Source of the DNA: Pseudoxanthomonas suwonensis J47
GTDB lineage: Bacteria > Pseudomonadota > Gammaproteobacteria > Xanthomonadales > Xanthomonadaceae
DNA: 64,000 bases
Direction of reading: 5' to 3'
NCBI RefSeq assembly: GCF_000513955.1
Contig: NZ_AZUZ01000006.1
Location: forward strand, 1-64,000
This document shows positions 1 through 8,923 of the stretch, piece after piece. The notes beneath the pieces were generated by a model that ran no database searches, was not told the DNA's origin, and saw only the letters and a program-made list of their open reading frames with translations. The position numbers and the translations under genes are program-made. Within the stretch, counting starts at the first letter, position 1. Every line of letters begins with the position of its first letter.

Positions 1-215
1 GCAGTACGAGCGGTGAGCCTGCTTGCGCGTGGCGACGCGCCAGTCCTCGCTAGCGCCTGTGTTCAGTCCCGGCGCGGACGCGGAACCGCGCGATGCGCCA
101 TACCCCTGTGCTGCCGCGGCTCCGTCCGGAGCCGACGCAACCTACGCTGTTGCTGTTGCTGTTGCTGTTGCTATTGCCGTGGCCGTTCCGGCCCACCCGG
201 CAACCGCAACGAACA
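1..215. other. left-edge intergenic region with hexanucleotide repeat
   Basis: No gene can be assigned. A plus-strand reading frame reaching the left edge ends with Gln-Tyr-Glu-Arg and a TGA at 14-16, which could be the C-terminus of a gene outside the window, but four codons are no proof. Bases 146-187 hold seven tandem hexamers, four exact GCTGTT units followed by GCTATT, GCCGTG and GCCGTT. This lies just downstream of the moeA stop codon. No terminator hairpin with a T-run is evident. Confidence 0.4.
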
Positions 216-1439
216 CTACAAAGGCAGCACCTCGACCAGGTCCCCCGTCGCGTAATCGCGGGCCCCCTCCTCCAGCACGATCAGCACGTCGCTGTCGGCG
301 GCGCCGCGCAGGCGGTGGGAACCGTCGGCGGGATTCGGGTAGACCCGCAGCACCGCATCGTCGGACTGGCCCAGGCGACCGCGCAGGAACTCCGCCCGCT
401 CGTGCGCCTTGCGCCACGGCGCCGCCAGCCGCGCACGCCAGCGCGGCCGCGGCTCGCTGCGACCCTGCAGCCTGTCCAGCAGCACCCGCCCGAACACCGT
501 GAACGTCGCCAGCGTCGACACCGGATTGCCCGGCAACGCCAGTACCAGCGCCCGCTCCGCCTCCCCGAACAGCAGCGGCATGCCCGGCCGCATCCGCACC
601 TTCCAGAAATGGATCCGCCCGCGCGACTGCAGCCAGCGCGGCAGATGGTCCTTCTCCCCCGCCGAGACCCCACCGCAGGTCAGCACCACGTCGAAGCTGT
701 CCACCGCATCGCCCAGCACCGCCTCGATCCGCGCCGGATCGTCCGGCAGCGTCGGCCACGCCACCGGCTCCAGCCCTAGCGCGCGCAGCTGCGCCATCAG
801 CAGGTCCCGGTTGCTGTTGTAGACCTGCCCCGGCTGCAGCGGCATGCCCGGCTCGACCAGCTCGTCGCCGCTGGCGAACACCGCCACCGTCGGCCGCGCC
901 ACCACCGGCAGCCGGTCGATGCCCAGCGACGCGGCCAGCCCCACGCGCGCCGGCGTCAGCATCTGCCCCGCCTGCAGCACCTCGTCGCCCTCGGCCACGT
1001 CCTCCGCGCGCAGGCGCACATGCGCGCCGGGCTTGAGGCCCGCCGGCACGACCACGCGATCGCCCTCGACCGTCGCGTTCTCCCTGATCAGCACCGTGTC
1101 CGCGCCCTGCGGCATCGGCGCGCCGGTGGTGATGCGCACGCACTCGCCCGCGGCCACGACCAGGCCAGCGTCGAGTCCCGCGAACTGCTCGCCCACCAGG
1201 CGCAGCGTGGTCGGCGCGTCGGCCGACAGGTCGGCGTGGCGCAGCGCGAAGCCGTCCATCGCGCTGTTGTCGAAGGCCGGCAGCGGCGACGGCGCGGTCA
1301 CGCCGGAAGCCAGCACGCGGCCGTCGGCGCGACCGGTGGCCACGGGTTCCACCGGCAGGCGGCGCGCGCTGGCGACCGCGCGCACGATCTCCAGCGCCTC
1401 GGCCAGGCTGATCCGGGTCGGGAATGCTTCTGTGCTCAT
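216..1439 (-). CDS. moeA: molybdopterin molybdotransferase MoeA
   Basis: Inserts molybdate into adenylylated molybdopterin, the last common step of molybdenum cofactor synthesis, in the cytosol. The 407 residues match the family length. Visible motifs are FDNSAMDGFA (56-65), the TTGAPMPQGAD loop (104-114), the MoCF-domain ASGDE (189-193), CGGVSAGEKD (255-264) and LPGNPVST (302-309), all expected for substrate and Mg binding. The ATG lies 22 bases after the mobA stop, so the two are probably co-transcribed and act consecutively: MoeA makes Mo-MPT, and MobA converts it to the guanine dinucleotide form. Confidence 0.95.
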   Translation of the reverse strand: MSTEAFPTRISLAEALEIVRAVASARRLPVEPVATGRADGRVLASGVTAPSPLPAFDNSAMDGFALRHADLSADAPTTLRLVGEQFAGLDAGLVVAAGECVRITTGAPMPQGADTVLIRENATVEGDRVVVPAGLKPGAHVRLRAEDVAEGDEVLQAGQMLTPARVGLAASLGIDRLPVVARPTVAVFASGDELVEPGMPLQPGQVYNSNRDLLMAQLRALGLEPVAWPTLPDDPARIEAVLGDAVDSFDVVLTCGGVSAGEKDHLPRWLQSRGRIHFWKVRMRPGMPLLFGEAERALVLALPGNPVSTLATFTVFGRVLLDRLQGRSEPRPRWRARLAAPWRKAHERAEFLRGRLGQSDDAVLRVYPNPADGSHRLRGAADSDVLIVLEEGARDYATGDLVEVLPL

Positions 1440-1461
1440 CGGCGGCTCCGTTGCAGGCTGC

Positions 1462-2052
1462 TCACGGCAGCGCGATGCGCGCCACGGCCAGGTCCTGCGG
1501 GGTGTTGAGATTGCCGAAGCGTACGCCGGCGAAGCGCACGCGTGGCAGCTCCAGCCGTTCCTGCAACCGGCGCGGCGCCAGTTCGCCGGCGGCGATCGCC
1601 TCTGTGAGCGCGGTACGCAGCGGTGCCACGCGGTACAGCGCGACCAGTGGCTGCAACGCGTCGTCGTCTTCCGCCACCGCGCCGGCAGCGGAGGCGCCGC
1701 TGGCCAGCGTGCGCACCAGGCAGTCGTTCACGTCGAACAGGTCCACCGGCAGGGTCAGCAGCCATGGCGTGGTGCACGCGGCGGCCAGCGCCTCGATCCC
1801 TGCCAGCGGCCCACTGTCCGCCGGCAGGCGGTCGGGCACGGCCTGCAGCCCGGCTTCGGCATAGCGCTGCAGGTCGCGGTTGGCGCTGACCAGCACCGGG
1901 CCGGTCTCGCCGGGGAAACGGCGGGCGAAGCGCAGCACCTGCGGGATCCCGTCGCGCTGCAGCCAGGCCTTGTCGACGCCGCCGAGGCGGCTGCCGCGGC
2001 CGCCGGCCAGCAGGCCCAAGGTCAGCGCATCGGCGGCGAACACCGCCGCCAT
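1462..2052 (-). CDS. mobA: molybdenum cofactor guanylyltransferase MobA
   Basis: Transfers GMP from GTP to Mo-molybdopterin to give the bis-MGD cofactor of DMSO-reductase-family enzymes. The 196-residue protein has the nucleotide-binding signature LLAGGRGSRLGG at 14-25, followed by VDKAW, then the SGPLAGIEAL segment (80-89) and LPVDLFDVN (101-109) with the metal-binding Asp. The ATG starts 2 bases after the der stop codon, which suggests translational coupling. Together with moeA it marks this end of the operon as cofactor synthesis; target molybdoenzymes are not in the window. Confidence 0.93.
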   Translation of the reverse strand: MAAVFAADALTLGLLAGGRGSRLGGVDKAWLQRDGIPQVLRFARRFPGETGPVLVSANRDLQRYAEAGLQAVPDRLPADSGPLAGIEALAAACTTPWLLTLPVDLFDVNDCLVRTLASGASAAGAVAEDDDALQPLVALYRVAPLRTALTEAIAAGELAPRRLQERLELPRVRFAGVRFGNLNTPQDLAVARIALP

Positions 2053-2053
2053 C

Positions 2054-3451
2054 TCACTTGCGCTTGACGTGGCGCATGAGCCGGCGCTTGCGCGCGACCT
2101 GGCGGTCGGTCAGCTCGTTCTTCTTCCCTTCGTAGGGATTGGCGCCTTCGCGGAACAGCATGCGCACCGGCGTGCCGACCAGCTTGAAGCGCTTGCGGAA
2201 GAAGTTTTCCAGGTAGCGCTTGTACGCCTCCGGCAGATCCTTCAGGCGCGTGCCGTGGACGACGAAGGTCGGCGGGTTCTCGCCGCCCGGATGCACGTAG
2301 CGCAGCTTGGCGACGTGGCCGCGCACGCTCGGCGGCGGGTTGGTCTCGTACGCGATCTCCAGCGCCTTGTTCACCTCGCTGGTGCTGAAGGTGCGGATCG
2401 CCGAGGCGTGGGCGCGGTGGACCGCGCGGAACAGCTCGCGCAGGCCCGAGCCGTGCTTTGCCGAGATGCGCACCGACTCGGCCCAGGGCACGAACGAGAG
2501 CTTGCGCGACAGCAGCGCCTCGGCCTGCTCGCGCTGGTAGGTGGTCAGGCCGTCCCACTTGTTGACCGCAATCACCAGGGCGCGGCCGGCGTCGAGCACC
2601 GCGCCGAGCACGGTGGCGTCCTGGTCGGTCACGCCCTCGGTGGCGTCGAGCATCAGCACCGCGACCTGGCAGCGCTCGATCGCCTGCATGGTCTTGACCA
2701 CACTGAACTTCTCGACCGCCTCCTCGACCTTGCCGCGGCGGCGGATGCCGGCGGTGTCGATCAGCCGGTAGAGCTTGCCGTCGCGTTCCAGGTCCGCCGC
2801 GATCGAATCGCGGGTGGTGCCGGGGACTTCGGAGGCGATCATCCGCTCCTCGCCCAGCAGGCGGTTCACCAGGGTCGACTTGCCCACGTTGGGGCGGCCG
2901 ACGAAGGCGATGCGCAGGCGGTCCGGATCGTTGTCCAGCTCCTCGCCGCTGCCCTCTTCCGGCAGGCGATCGAGGACCTCGGCGTGCAGGTCGTCCAGGC
3001 CCTGGCGGTGGGCGGCGGACACGGCCAGCATGTCGGCGAAGCCGTAGCGGGCGAACTCGCCGCGCACCGCTTCCTCGAAGGTGCCGTCGATCTTGTTGAC
3101 GACCAGCAGCGTCGGCCGCGCCAGCTTGCGCAGCCAGGCCAGGATCTCGTCGTCCAGCGCCGAGGTCCCCTCGCGGCCGTCGACCACGAACAGGATCAGG
3201 TCGGCCTCGGCCGCCGCGGCGCGGGCCTGCCGCGCGGTCGCGCCGGCCAGGCCTTCTTCCTCGCCGGCGATGCCGCCGGTATCGACCAGCAGGAACGGCC
3301 GGTCGGGGTCCAGCCGGCACACGCCGTAATGGCGGTCGCGGGTGACCCCGGGTTCGTCGTGGACCAGCGCGTCGCGGCTGCGGGTCAGCGCATTGAAAAG
3401 AGTCGACTTGCCGACGTTCGGCCGTCCGACCAGGGCAACCAGCGGCAACAT
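2054..3451 (-). CDS. der: ribosome biogenesis GTPase Der (EngA)
   Basis: Essential GTPase that binds the 50S subunit during assembly. It is 465 residues with two tandem G domains and a C-terminal KH-like domain, the diagnostic Der layout. GRPNVGKST occurs twice (9-17 and near 170-180), with DTGG and DTAG switch motifs and NKID and NKWD specificity motifs. The C-terminus is strongly basic ([13 protein letters not shown]). It lies directly downstream of bamB, as in E. coli, where the order yfgM-bamB-der is also found. The gap to bamB is 27 bases. Confidence 0.97.
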   Translation of the reverse strand: MLPLVALVGRPNVGKSTLFNALTRSRDALVHDEPGVTRDRHYGVCRLDPDRPFLLVDTGGIAGEEEGLAGATARQARAAAAEADLILFVVDGREGTSALDDEILAWLRKLARPTLLVVNKIDGTFEEAVRGEFARYGFADMLAVSAAHRQGLDDLHAEVLDRLPEEGSGEELDNDPDRLRIAFVGRPNVGKSTLVNRLLGEERMIASEVPGTTRDSIAADLERDGKLYRLIDTAGIRRRGKVEEAVEKFSVVKTMQAIERCQVAVLMLDATEGVTDQDATVLGAVLDAGRALVIAVNKWDGLTTYQREQAEALLSRKLSFVPWAESVRISAKHGSGLRELFRAVHRAHASAIRTFSTSEVNKALEIAYETNPPPSVRGHVAKLRYVHPGGENPPTFVVHGTRLKDLPEAYKRYLENFFRKRFKLVGTPVRMLFREGANPYEGKKNELTDRQVARKRRLMRHVKRK

Positions 3452-3478
3452 GGCGCGATCCCTGCCTGCATCCGTCCG

Positions 3479-4675
3479 TCAGTCCAGACGGAAAGCGGTC
3501 AGCCCGCCTTCGACGTTCTGCACCACGAGGATTCCATCGGCCACCTGCGGCTGGCCCTTTACCGCCTTGCCACCGACGCGCTCGCGCGCGGCGAACTGGC
3601 CGTCGGCCAGGCCCAGCCAGTGCACGTAGCCGTCGTAGTCGGCGACCACGGCGTAATCGCCGTGCACCGCCGGGCCGGTCAGCGAGCGGCGCGCCAGCGC
3701 CGGCTGCGACCACAGCGCCGCGCCGCTGTACTTGTCGAGCATGTACACGGTGCCCGCCGGGCTGGACAGCAGCAGGCCGGACGGCGCCGCGGCCATGCCG
3801 CCGATGCCGCCGTGCTCGCTCTGCCACATCGGCCGGCCGCTGGGGCCGTCGATGGCGATGGTGCGGTTCTTGAAGCTGCTGGCGAACAGCTGGGTCCCGT
3901 CGATCAGCGGCGCGCTGTCCACGTCGGACATGCGCTCCAGCTCGGTGCGGCCCTCGCCGGTGCCGACCATCTGCTCCCACAGTACGCGGCCGTCCTGCAG
4001 CGCGATCGCGGTCAGGGTGCCATCGTCGTTGCCCGAGAACAGTACCCCCGGGCCGTAGGCCAGCGGCGCGTTGCCGCGCACGGTCAGCGGCGGCAGCTCG
4101 TGCTCGCTGAACCAGCGGCGCTCGCCGCTGGAGGCATCGAAGGTCGAGATGCGGCCGTCGTTGCTGCGCACGATGACCAGGCCCTGGACCACCAGCGGGG
4201 CCACGATAACCTCGCTGGTCACCTTGGCGCGCCAGCGCTCGCTGCCGTTGGCGGCATCCAGCGCGATGACTTCGCCGCCCAGGCCGCCGACCACGACCAG
4301 GCCCTCGCCCACGCCGGGGCCACCGGCCAGGCGCAGGCCTTCCTTCTTGTCGGCCTTGAAGCGCCACGCTTCCTTGCCGGTGTGCAGGTCCAGCGCGGTG
4401 ACCGTGCCTTCGGCGGCGGCCGCGTACACGCGACCATCGGCCAGCGCCGGGGTCTGGCGCGCGCCGATGCGCTGCTCGCCGTCGCCGAGGTTGGCCGACC
4501 AGATCTTGCGCGGCTTGATCGTGGCCTGGAAATCGACCAGCTCGGCCGGTTCGGCCGCCTTCTTGGCCTCCGCGTCCTTGCCGGCGAACCAGCCCTTCAT
4601 GGTCGAGCAGCCGGACAGCGCAAGCGCCAGCAGGCCGGCGCCGGCAACGGCGCGGATCGTGTTACTGGTCAGCAT
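3479..4675 (-). CDS. bamB: outer membrane assembly lipoprotein BamB
   Basis: Beta-propeller lipoprotein of the BAM complex that assists BamA in inserting outer-membrane proteins. It has 398 residues. The N-terminus carries a lipoprotein signal with lipobox LSGC (Cys23). The rest consists of repeated PQQ-like blades with recurring Gly-Trp-rich motifs such as ALDAANGSERWRA and TFDASSGERRW. The ATG is one base from the stop of the TPR gene upstream. Length and order (yfgM-bamB-der) fit the family. Confidence 0.95.
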   Translation of the reverse strand: MLTSNTIRAVAGAGLLALALSGCSTMKGWFAGKDAEAKKAAEPAELVDFQATIKPRKIWSANLGDGEQRIGARQTPALADGRVYAAAAEGTVTALDLHTGKEAWRFKADKKEGLRLAGGPGVGEGLVVVGGLGGEVIALDAANGSERWRAKVTSEVIVAPLVVQGLVIVRSNDGRISTFDASSGERRWFSEHELPPLTVRGNAPLAYGPGVLFSGNDDGTLTAIALQDGRVLWEQMVGTGEGRTELERMSDVDSAPLIDGTQLFASSFKNRTIAIDGPSGRPMWQSEHGGIGGMAAAPSGLLLSSPAGTVYMLDKYSGAALWSQPALARRSLTGPAVHGDYAVVADYDGYVHWLGLADGQFAARERVGGKAVKGQPQVADGILVVQNVEGGLTAFRLD

Positions 4676-4676
4676 G

Positions 4677-5303
4677 TCAGGTCGCCTCCGCCGGCTCGGG
4701 CACCTGGCCGCCGGTTTCCTGGAGCTTGAGTTCGATGCGGCGACGGGCCGGCGAGGCCACGTCGGTGCCGGTCAGCGCTTCGGCGTAGGCGTCGCGCGCC
4801 TCGTCGCGCTTGCCGGCGGCCAGCAGCGCGTCGCCGCGCAGTTCCAGCGCGGTGCTGCCGGTGTCGCCTTCCAGCTGCTTCAGCGCCTCGTCCGGCTTGC
4901 CGGCAGCGGTATACAGCTGGGCCAGGCGCTCGTCGACCACGGCCTGCAGGGCCGGATCGGCGTGGATGCCACTCAGCGTGGCGATGGCTTCGTCGATCTT
5001 GCCGGCCTCGACCTGGGCCTTGGCCACGCGCAGCGCGGCGAGGGTCGCGTAGGTGCCCTCCTGCCCGGCCAGCAGCTCGCCGGCCTTCTCGGTCTGCCCG
5101 GCTTCCAGCTGCTTCATCGCCTCGGCGTAGGCGGCGTGCGCCTGCTGCTGCTGTTGCGCCTGGTGGCGGCCCCACCACTGCCAGCCATAGATCGCGGCGA
5201 TGCCCAGGGCCAGGCCGCCCAGGATGCCCAGTGCGTTGTTGCGGAGCCAGGCGCGAACGCGTTCGCCCTGTTCGTGCTCGTCCAGCAGGTCGTCGATTGC
5301 CAT
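4677..5303 (-). CDS. YfgM-like tetratricopeptide membrane protein
   Basis: 208-residue inner-membrane protein of the YfgM/TPR_21 family, which in E. coli associates with the SecYEG translocon and periplasmic chaperones. A short acidic cytosolic N-terminus (DDLLDEHEQGERV) is followed by one membrane span at 25-44 and a periplasmic Ala/Leu-rich helical region containing TPR-type repeats. It sits between rodZ and bamB. In E. coli ispG and hisS lie between rodZ and yfgM; both are absent here. Gene identity rests on topology and synteny. Confidence 0.85.
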   Translation of the reverse strand: MAIDDLLDEHEQGERVRAWLRNNALGILGGLALGIAAIYGWQWWGRHQAQQQQQAHAAYAEAMKQLEAGQTEKAGELLAGQEGTYATLAALRVAKAQVEAGKIDEAIATLSGIHADPALQAVVDERLAQLYTAAGKPDEALKQLEGDTGSTALELRGDALLAAGKRDEARDAYAEALTGTDVASPARRRIELKLQETGGQVPEPAEAT

Positions 5304-5377
5304 GCAGTTCCCTGCCCCGCGCGGTGGCCGGCGGGGGCTTGCGTGTTGCCTTGTGGTGGAGCGCCGGCCGCGCCGGC

Positions 5378-6214
5378 TTATTCGGCAGCGGTGACGGAAC
5401 CGTCAGAGGATACCGCAAAGCGGGCGACGTTCGCCCGCTGGTACGGCGTCAGGTCCACGATACTGCCGGATTGCTGAACACGTACCACCGAGGCATTGCC
5501 CAGCACCACGCTGCCCACCGCGGCCGGATCGAGGCGGCGGCTCTCGCCGGCGCGCATCAGGCCCTGCTCCACCACGCGGCCGTCGCGGCCACTCACCTGC
5601 ATCCAGCTTTCGCCGCTGAATTCGAGCTGGAGGACGTCGTCGCCCACCGGGGCGGCGGCGGCACGGCCCACGGCCGGCGCCAGCGAGGCCATGTACGGGC
5701 CGCTGGTTTCCGGCTGCGCCGGCGGCGGCGCCGGCAGGCTGGACTGGGCCGGCACGTCGGCGACCAGCGCCGGCGGCACCGCGTCCAGCGAAGCGGTCGC
5801 CGGCGGGGCCTCGGTGAGGTGCGAACGGGTGGCCAGCCAGACCGGCACGGCGATGGCGATCGTGATGACGCCATAGACCATGCGCCGGCCCATGTTCTCT
5901 ACCCAGCGCTGGTAGCGCGGGGTGTGCGCATGGCTGACCAGCTCCAACGGCACGGCCGGGGCCACGGTGGTCTCCAGGAACGGCTCGATGTCGATGCCGA
6001 GCAGCTTCGCGTAGCTGCGCAGCTGGCCGCGCACGAACACCGTCGCGCCGATCACTTCCCAGCGCCCTTCCTCGAGCGCCTCCACCACGTGCAGCGGCAT
6101 GCGCAGGCGCGACGCCACTTCCGGCAGGCCCAGCCCGGCCGCCTCCCGAGCCTCGCGCAGGCGCGCACCACAACCAAGCGCATCACCCAGGATGTTCGCG
6201 CTGGAATCGTGCAT
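5378..6214 (-). CDS. rodZ: cytoskeletal regulator RodZ
   Basis: Links the MreB cytoskeleton to the membrane and helps keep rod shape. From the ATG at 6214 it is 278 residues: an N-terminal cytosolic HTH_25 domain (about 12-80), a basic juxtamembrane stretch (GRRMVYG), one membrane span (112-128), an Ala/Pro-rich linker, and a periplasmic beta domain of the DUF4115 type (FSGESWMQVSGRDGRVV). A GTG immediately upstream (6217) is an equally possible start. The pilF TGA overlaps the ATG as TGATG, so translation is probably coupled. Confidence 0.9.
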   Translation of the reverse strand: MHDSSANILGDALGCGARLREAREAAGLGLPEVASRLRMPLHVVEALEEGRWEVIGATVFVRGQLRSYAKLLGIDIEPFLETTVAPAVPLELVSHAHTPRYQRWVENMGRRMVYGVITIAIAVPVWLATRSHLTEAPPATASLDAVPPALVADVPAQSSLPAPPPAQPETSGPYMASLAPAVGRAAAAPVGDDVLQLEFSGESWMQVSGRDGRVVEQGLMRAGESRRLDPAAVGSVVLGNASVVRVQQSGSIVDLTPYQRANVARFAVSSDGSVTAAE

Positions 6215-7035
6215 CACTGTGGATCTTCCCCGGTCTTTGCAGTCGCGGCCTCCGGGAACTCCGCCCTGAGCCGCTGTTGGTACCGACTGGCGGCCGCCCT
6301 GTCGCCAAGCCTTTCTTCGATCCTGGCCGCGAGTTGTAACACGGATGCGTCGGCCGGCCCAGCGGCCAGTCTACGTTCCGCGAACGCACGCGCCTCGAAG
6401 TAGTTCCCCTGGCCATATTGATACTCGGCCATGCTGGCCAATGCATGGATATTCCGGGGTTCGATTTCCAGAGCGCGACGCAGGTCACGTTCGGCACGCT
6501 CGCGCTGCCCCGTTCGCAGGGCGCAGCTGCCGGCATTGGCCAGGGCCGAGCCGGGGGTGCGGTAGCCCGGCGAGGCCAGCGCCCGGTCGAACCAGACCAG
6601 CGCCTCGGCCGGGTAGCCGTTGGCGCACAGCCAGGCGCCGTAGTTGTTGAGCACGTCGCCCCGCTCCGGGGCCAGCTCGGCGGCGCGGCGGTAGTGCTGG
6701 CCGGCCACCGCGGCATTGCCCTTGCGGCTCTCGATCGCGCCCAGCAGCGTATAGGCGTCGACCGCCGACGGGTCCAGCTTCAGGGCCTTGCGCACCTGCG
6801 CCTCGGCCGCGTCGAACTCGCCGCCGGCGAAGCGCTGCCCCGCCAGGCCCAGCAGCTCGACCACCTGGACCCGGCGCTTCGTATCCGGGCCGTCCTGCAG
6901 TCTGTAGGTCGGGGCGACCTGCTCGGTGCCCTTGATCTTCGGAGGTTTGACCTTCGCCGGCCTGGCGCACGCTGCGGCCAGCAGCGCGACGGCGATGGCG
7001 ACCAGCAGCAGCCGCGGCTCAGGCCGCATGGCCAT
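6214..7035 (-). CDS. pilF: type IV pilus assembly lipoprotein PilF/PilW
   Basis: Outer-membrane pilotin needed for PilQ secretin multimer assembly. The N-terminal signal ([18 protein letters not shown]) has a lipobox ending at Cys23. The mature part consists of TPR repeats (for example [20 protein letters not shown] and [20 protein letters not shown]), as in PilF. Length 273. The frame overlaps the end of rlmN by 17 bases; an ATG six bases further in (7029) is an alternative start that would still leave the complete signal peptide. Other pilus genes are not in the window. Confidence 0.9.
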   Translation of the reverse strand: MAMRPEPRLLLVAIAVALLAAACARPAKVKPPKIKGTEQVAPTYRLQDGPDTKRRVQVVELLGLAGQRFAGGEFDAAEAQVRKALKLDPSAVDAYTLLGAIESRKGNAAVAGQHYRRAAELAPERGDVLNNYGAWLCANGYPAEALVWFDRALASPGYRTPGSALANAGSCALRTGQRERAERDLRRALEIEPRNIHALASMAEYQYGQGNYFEARAFAERRLAAGPADASVLQLAARIEERLGDRAAASRYQQRLRAEFPEAATAKTGEDPQ

Positions 7036-8239
7036 CCATGTGCCCGGGATCCTGGCGCTCGAGCTGGCGCCGGAACTCGGCCTGGCGCCGGGTGCGGTCC
7101 ATGACCTGGCCCTTGAGCTGGCCGCAGGCCGCGTCGATGTCGTCGCCGCGGGTGCGGCGGACCATGGTCAGCACCTGCGAATCGAGCAGGATCTTCTGGA
7201 AGGCGCGGATGGTCGCCTCGTCGGAGCGCTCGTAGCGGGTGCCGGGGAACGGGTTGAACGGGATCAGGTTGACCTTGCCCGAATCGCGCGCCTGCACCGC
7301 GTTGTCGAACTGGCGCATCAGCTTCGCCAGCTGGCGGGCGTGCTCGGGCTGGTCGTTGACGCCCTTCATCAGGGTGTACTCGAAGGTGACCGACTCGCGC
7401 TTCTTGTTGGCGCGCAGGTAGCGCGCGCAGGAGGCCATCAGCTCGGCGATCGGGTACCTCCTGTTGAGCGGGACCAGGGTTTCGCGCAGCGCATCGTTCG
7501 GCGCATGCAGCGAGACGGCCAGCGAGACGTCGCTCTCCACCGAGAGCCGGTCGATCATCGGCACCAGGCCGGAGGTCGACAGGGTCACGCGCTTGTTGGC
7601 CAGGCCGTAGCCCAGGTCGTCGCGCATGATGCTCATCGCGCGCACGACGTTGTCGAAATTCATCAGCGGCTCGCCCATGCCCATCATCACCACGTTGGTG
7701 AGGCGGCGCTGCTGGTGCGGCACGTTGCCCAGGTGGCGCGCAGCGACCCACACCTGGCCGATGATCTCGGCGGTGGTCAGGTTGCGGTTGAAGCCCTGGG
7801 TGGCGGTCGAACAGAAGGTGCAGTTCAGCCCGCAGCCGACCTGGGAGGACACGCACAGCGTGCCGCGGCCCTTGTCGGGGATGTACACGGTCTCGATGGC
7901 GTTCTTGCCATCGGCGCCCATCGCCAGCAGCCACTTGTGGGTGCCGTCGGCGGAGGGCTTGTCGAACACGACGTTGGGGACGACGACCTCGGCATGCGCA
8001 TGCAGCTTGGCACGCAGCGCCTTGCCGAGGTCGGTCATCTGGTCGAAGTCGGTGACGTAGCGGTGGTGGATCCACTTCATCACCTGGTGGGCGCGGAACT
8101 TCTGCTCGCCGAGGACCTCGACGAAGAAGCGCTCGAGCCCGGCACGGTCCAGCTCGAGCAGGTTCTGGCGCGCGGCCACGGGCGCGGCGATCGGCTCGCC
8201 GGTGGTGGTCACGCTGGGGATCTGCGGGAGTGCGGACAC
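7019..8239 (-). CDS. rlmN: dual-specificity RNA methyltransferase RlmN
   Basis: Radical-SAM enzyme that methylates C2 of adenosine 2503 in 23S rRNA and A37 in some tRNAs. It has 406 residues. The iron-sulfur motif CGLNCTFC is at 136-143, the methyl-accepting and resolving Cys region is near the C-terminus ([12 protein letters not shown]), and [11 protein letters not shown] (family signature) is intact. The start at 8239 is GTG; a GAAGGT-type Shine-Dalgarno lies upstream. It follows ndk by 27 bases, an order seen in many gammaproteobacteria. Confidence 0.96.
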   Translation of the reverse strand: MSALPQIPSVTTTGEPIAAPVAARQNLLELDRAGLERFFVEVLGEQKFRAHQVMKWIHHRYVTDFDQMTDLGKALRAKLHAHAEVVVPNVVFDKPSADGTHKWLLAMGADGKNAIETVYIPDKGRGTLCVSSQVGCGLNCTFCSTATQGFNRNLTTAEIIGQVWVAARHLGNVPHQQRRLTNVVMMGMGEPLMNFDNVVRAMSIMRDDLGYGLANKRVTLSTSGLVPMIDRLSVESDVSLAVSLHAPNDALRETLVPLNRRYPIAELMASCARYLRANKKRESVTFEYTLMKGVNDQPEHARQLAKLMRQFDNAVQARDSGKVNLIPFNPFPGTRYERSDEATIRAFQKILLDSQVLTMVRRTRGDDIDAACGQLKGQVMDRTRRQAEFRRQLERQDPGHMDGHAA

Positions 8240-8266
8240 GTGCTTCGACCTTCTACTTCAACGCGC

Positions 8267-8692
8267 TCAGCGCGAAACGACTTCGGTGGCGGCGAAGAAG
8301 TAGGCCACTTCGATCGCGGCGTTCTCGACCGAGTCCGAACCGTGGGCGGCATTGGCGTCGATCGACTCGGCGAAGTCGGCGCGGATGGTGCCCGGCGCGG
8401 CTTCCTTCGGGTTGGTGGCGCCCAGCAGCTCGCGGTGCTTCAGCACGGCGTTCTCGCCTTCCAGGACCTGGATCATCACCGGGCCGGAGATCATGAACTC
8501 GACCAGCGCGTTGAAGAACGGACGCTCGCGGTGCACGGCGTAGAAGCCCTCGGCCTCGCGGCGCGACAGCTGCTTGTACTTGGCGGCCACGACCTTCAGG
8601 CCGGCCTTCTCGAAGCGGGAGTAGATTTCGCCGATGACGTTCTTGGCGACGGCATCGGGCTTGATGATCGAAAGGGTGCGCTCCAGCGCCAT
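8267..8692 (-). CDS. ndk: nucleoside diphosphate kinase
   Basis: Transfers the gamma phosphate of ATP to NDPs through a phosphohistidine. The 141-residue protein is the standard length for the family. [13 protein letters not shown] (11-23), the active-site NAAHGSDS with His117, and the conserved RPFF and GTIRADF segments are all present. It heads the minus-strand run that continues with rlmN. The leader contains an unexpected terminator-like hairpin at 8753-8775 (separate entry). Confidence 0.98.
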   Translation of the reverse strand: MALERTLSIIKPDAVAKNVIGEIYSRFEKAGLKVVAAKYKQLSRREAEGFYAVHRERPFFNALVEFMISGPVMIQVLEGENAVLKHRELLGATNPKEAAPGTIRADFAESIDANAAHGSDSVENAAIEVAYFFAATEVVSR

Positions 8693-8752
8693 TGTCTGTG
8701 TTCTCTGGTGAAGGACGAGGATTCCGGACCAGGACGGCCCGAGGTTAGCACG

Positions 8753-8775
8753 AAAAACCCGCGTCGGGACGCGGG
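8753..8775 (-). terminator. intrinsic terminator-like hairpin in ndk leader
   Basis: On the minus strand CCCGCGT and ACGCGGG form a 7-bp GC stem with a 4-base loop, followed by five T residues: a textbook Rho-independent terminator. It lies about 60 bases upstream of the ndk ATG, and no minus-strand gene precedes it. A TAGAAT -10-like hexamer (minus strand, 8799-8804) lies about 25 bases before the hairpin, without a good -35. It may be an attenuator or mark the end of a very short RNA. Confidence 0.6.
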
Positions 8776-8892
8776 CTTAGCTTCAAATGCGTAGCGCAAT
8801 TCTAACATCGCGGCGGCCCGGGGTGCAGGCCTCCCGGGCGACCGTAAATGCTGCATTGCAAAATGACCCGGCCGGGGCGCGGGCCTAGGATT

Positions 8893-8906
8893 AAAACAAT
8901 CGTTTG
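8893..8906 (+). promoter_or_regulatory. PsrA-type operator
   Basis: AAAAC-AATC-GTTTG matches the Pseudomonas PsrA box, (G/C)AAAC, 2-4 bases, GTTT(G/C), except at its first base. It ends 17 bases before the ATG of a TetR regulator whose DNA-binding domain resembles PsrA, so it probably mediates autorepression of the whole regulator-fadN-thiolase operon. The surrounding dozen bases are conspicuously AT-rich compared with the neighbourhood. Inferred from sequence only. Confidence 0.6.
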
Positions 8907-8923
8907 ATCTACTGGATCCACCA

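Noticed and set aside
141-190. CRISPR-like or coding repeat
   Set aside because: Units are 6 bases with no spacers; the translated dipeptide repeats have no start signal or flanking domain.
1880-4729. A 949-codon plus-strand frame over der and bamB
   Set aside because: Low-complexity Arg/Ala/Gly/His translation, antisense to two clearly recognised genes.
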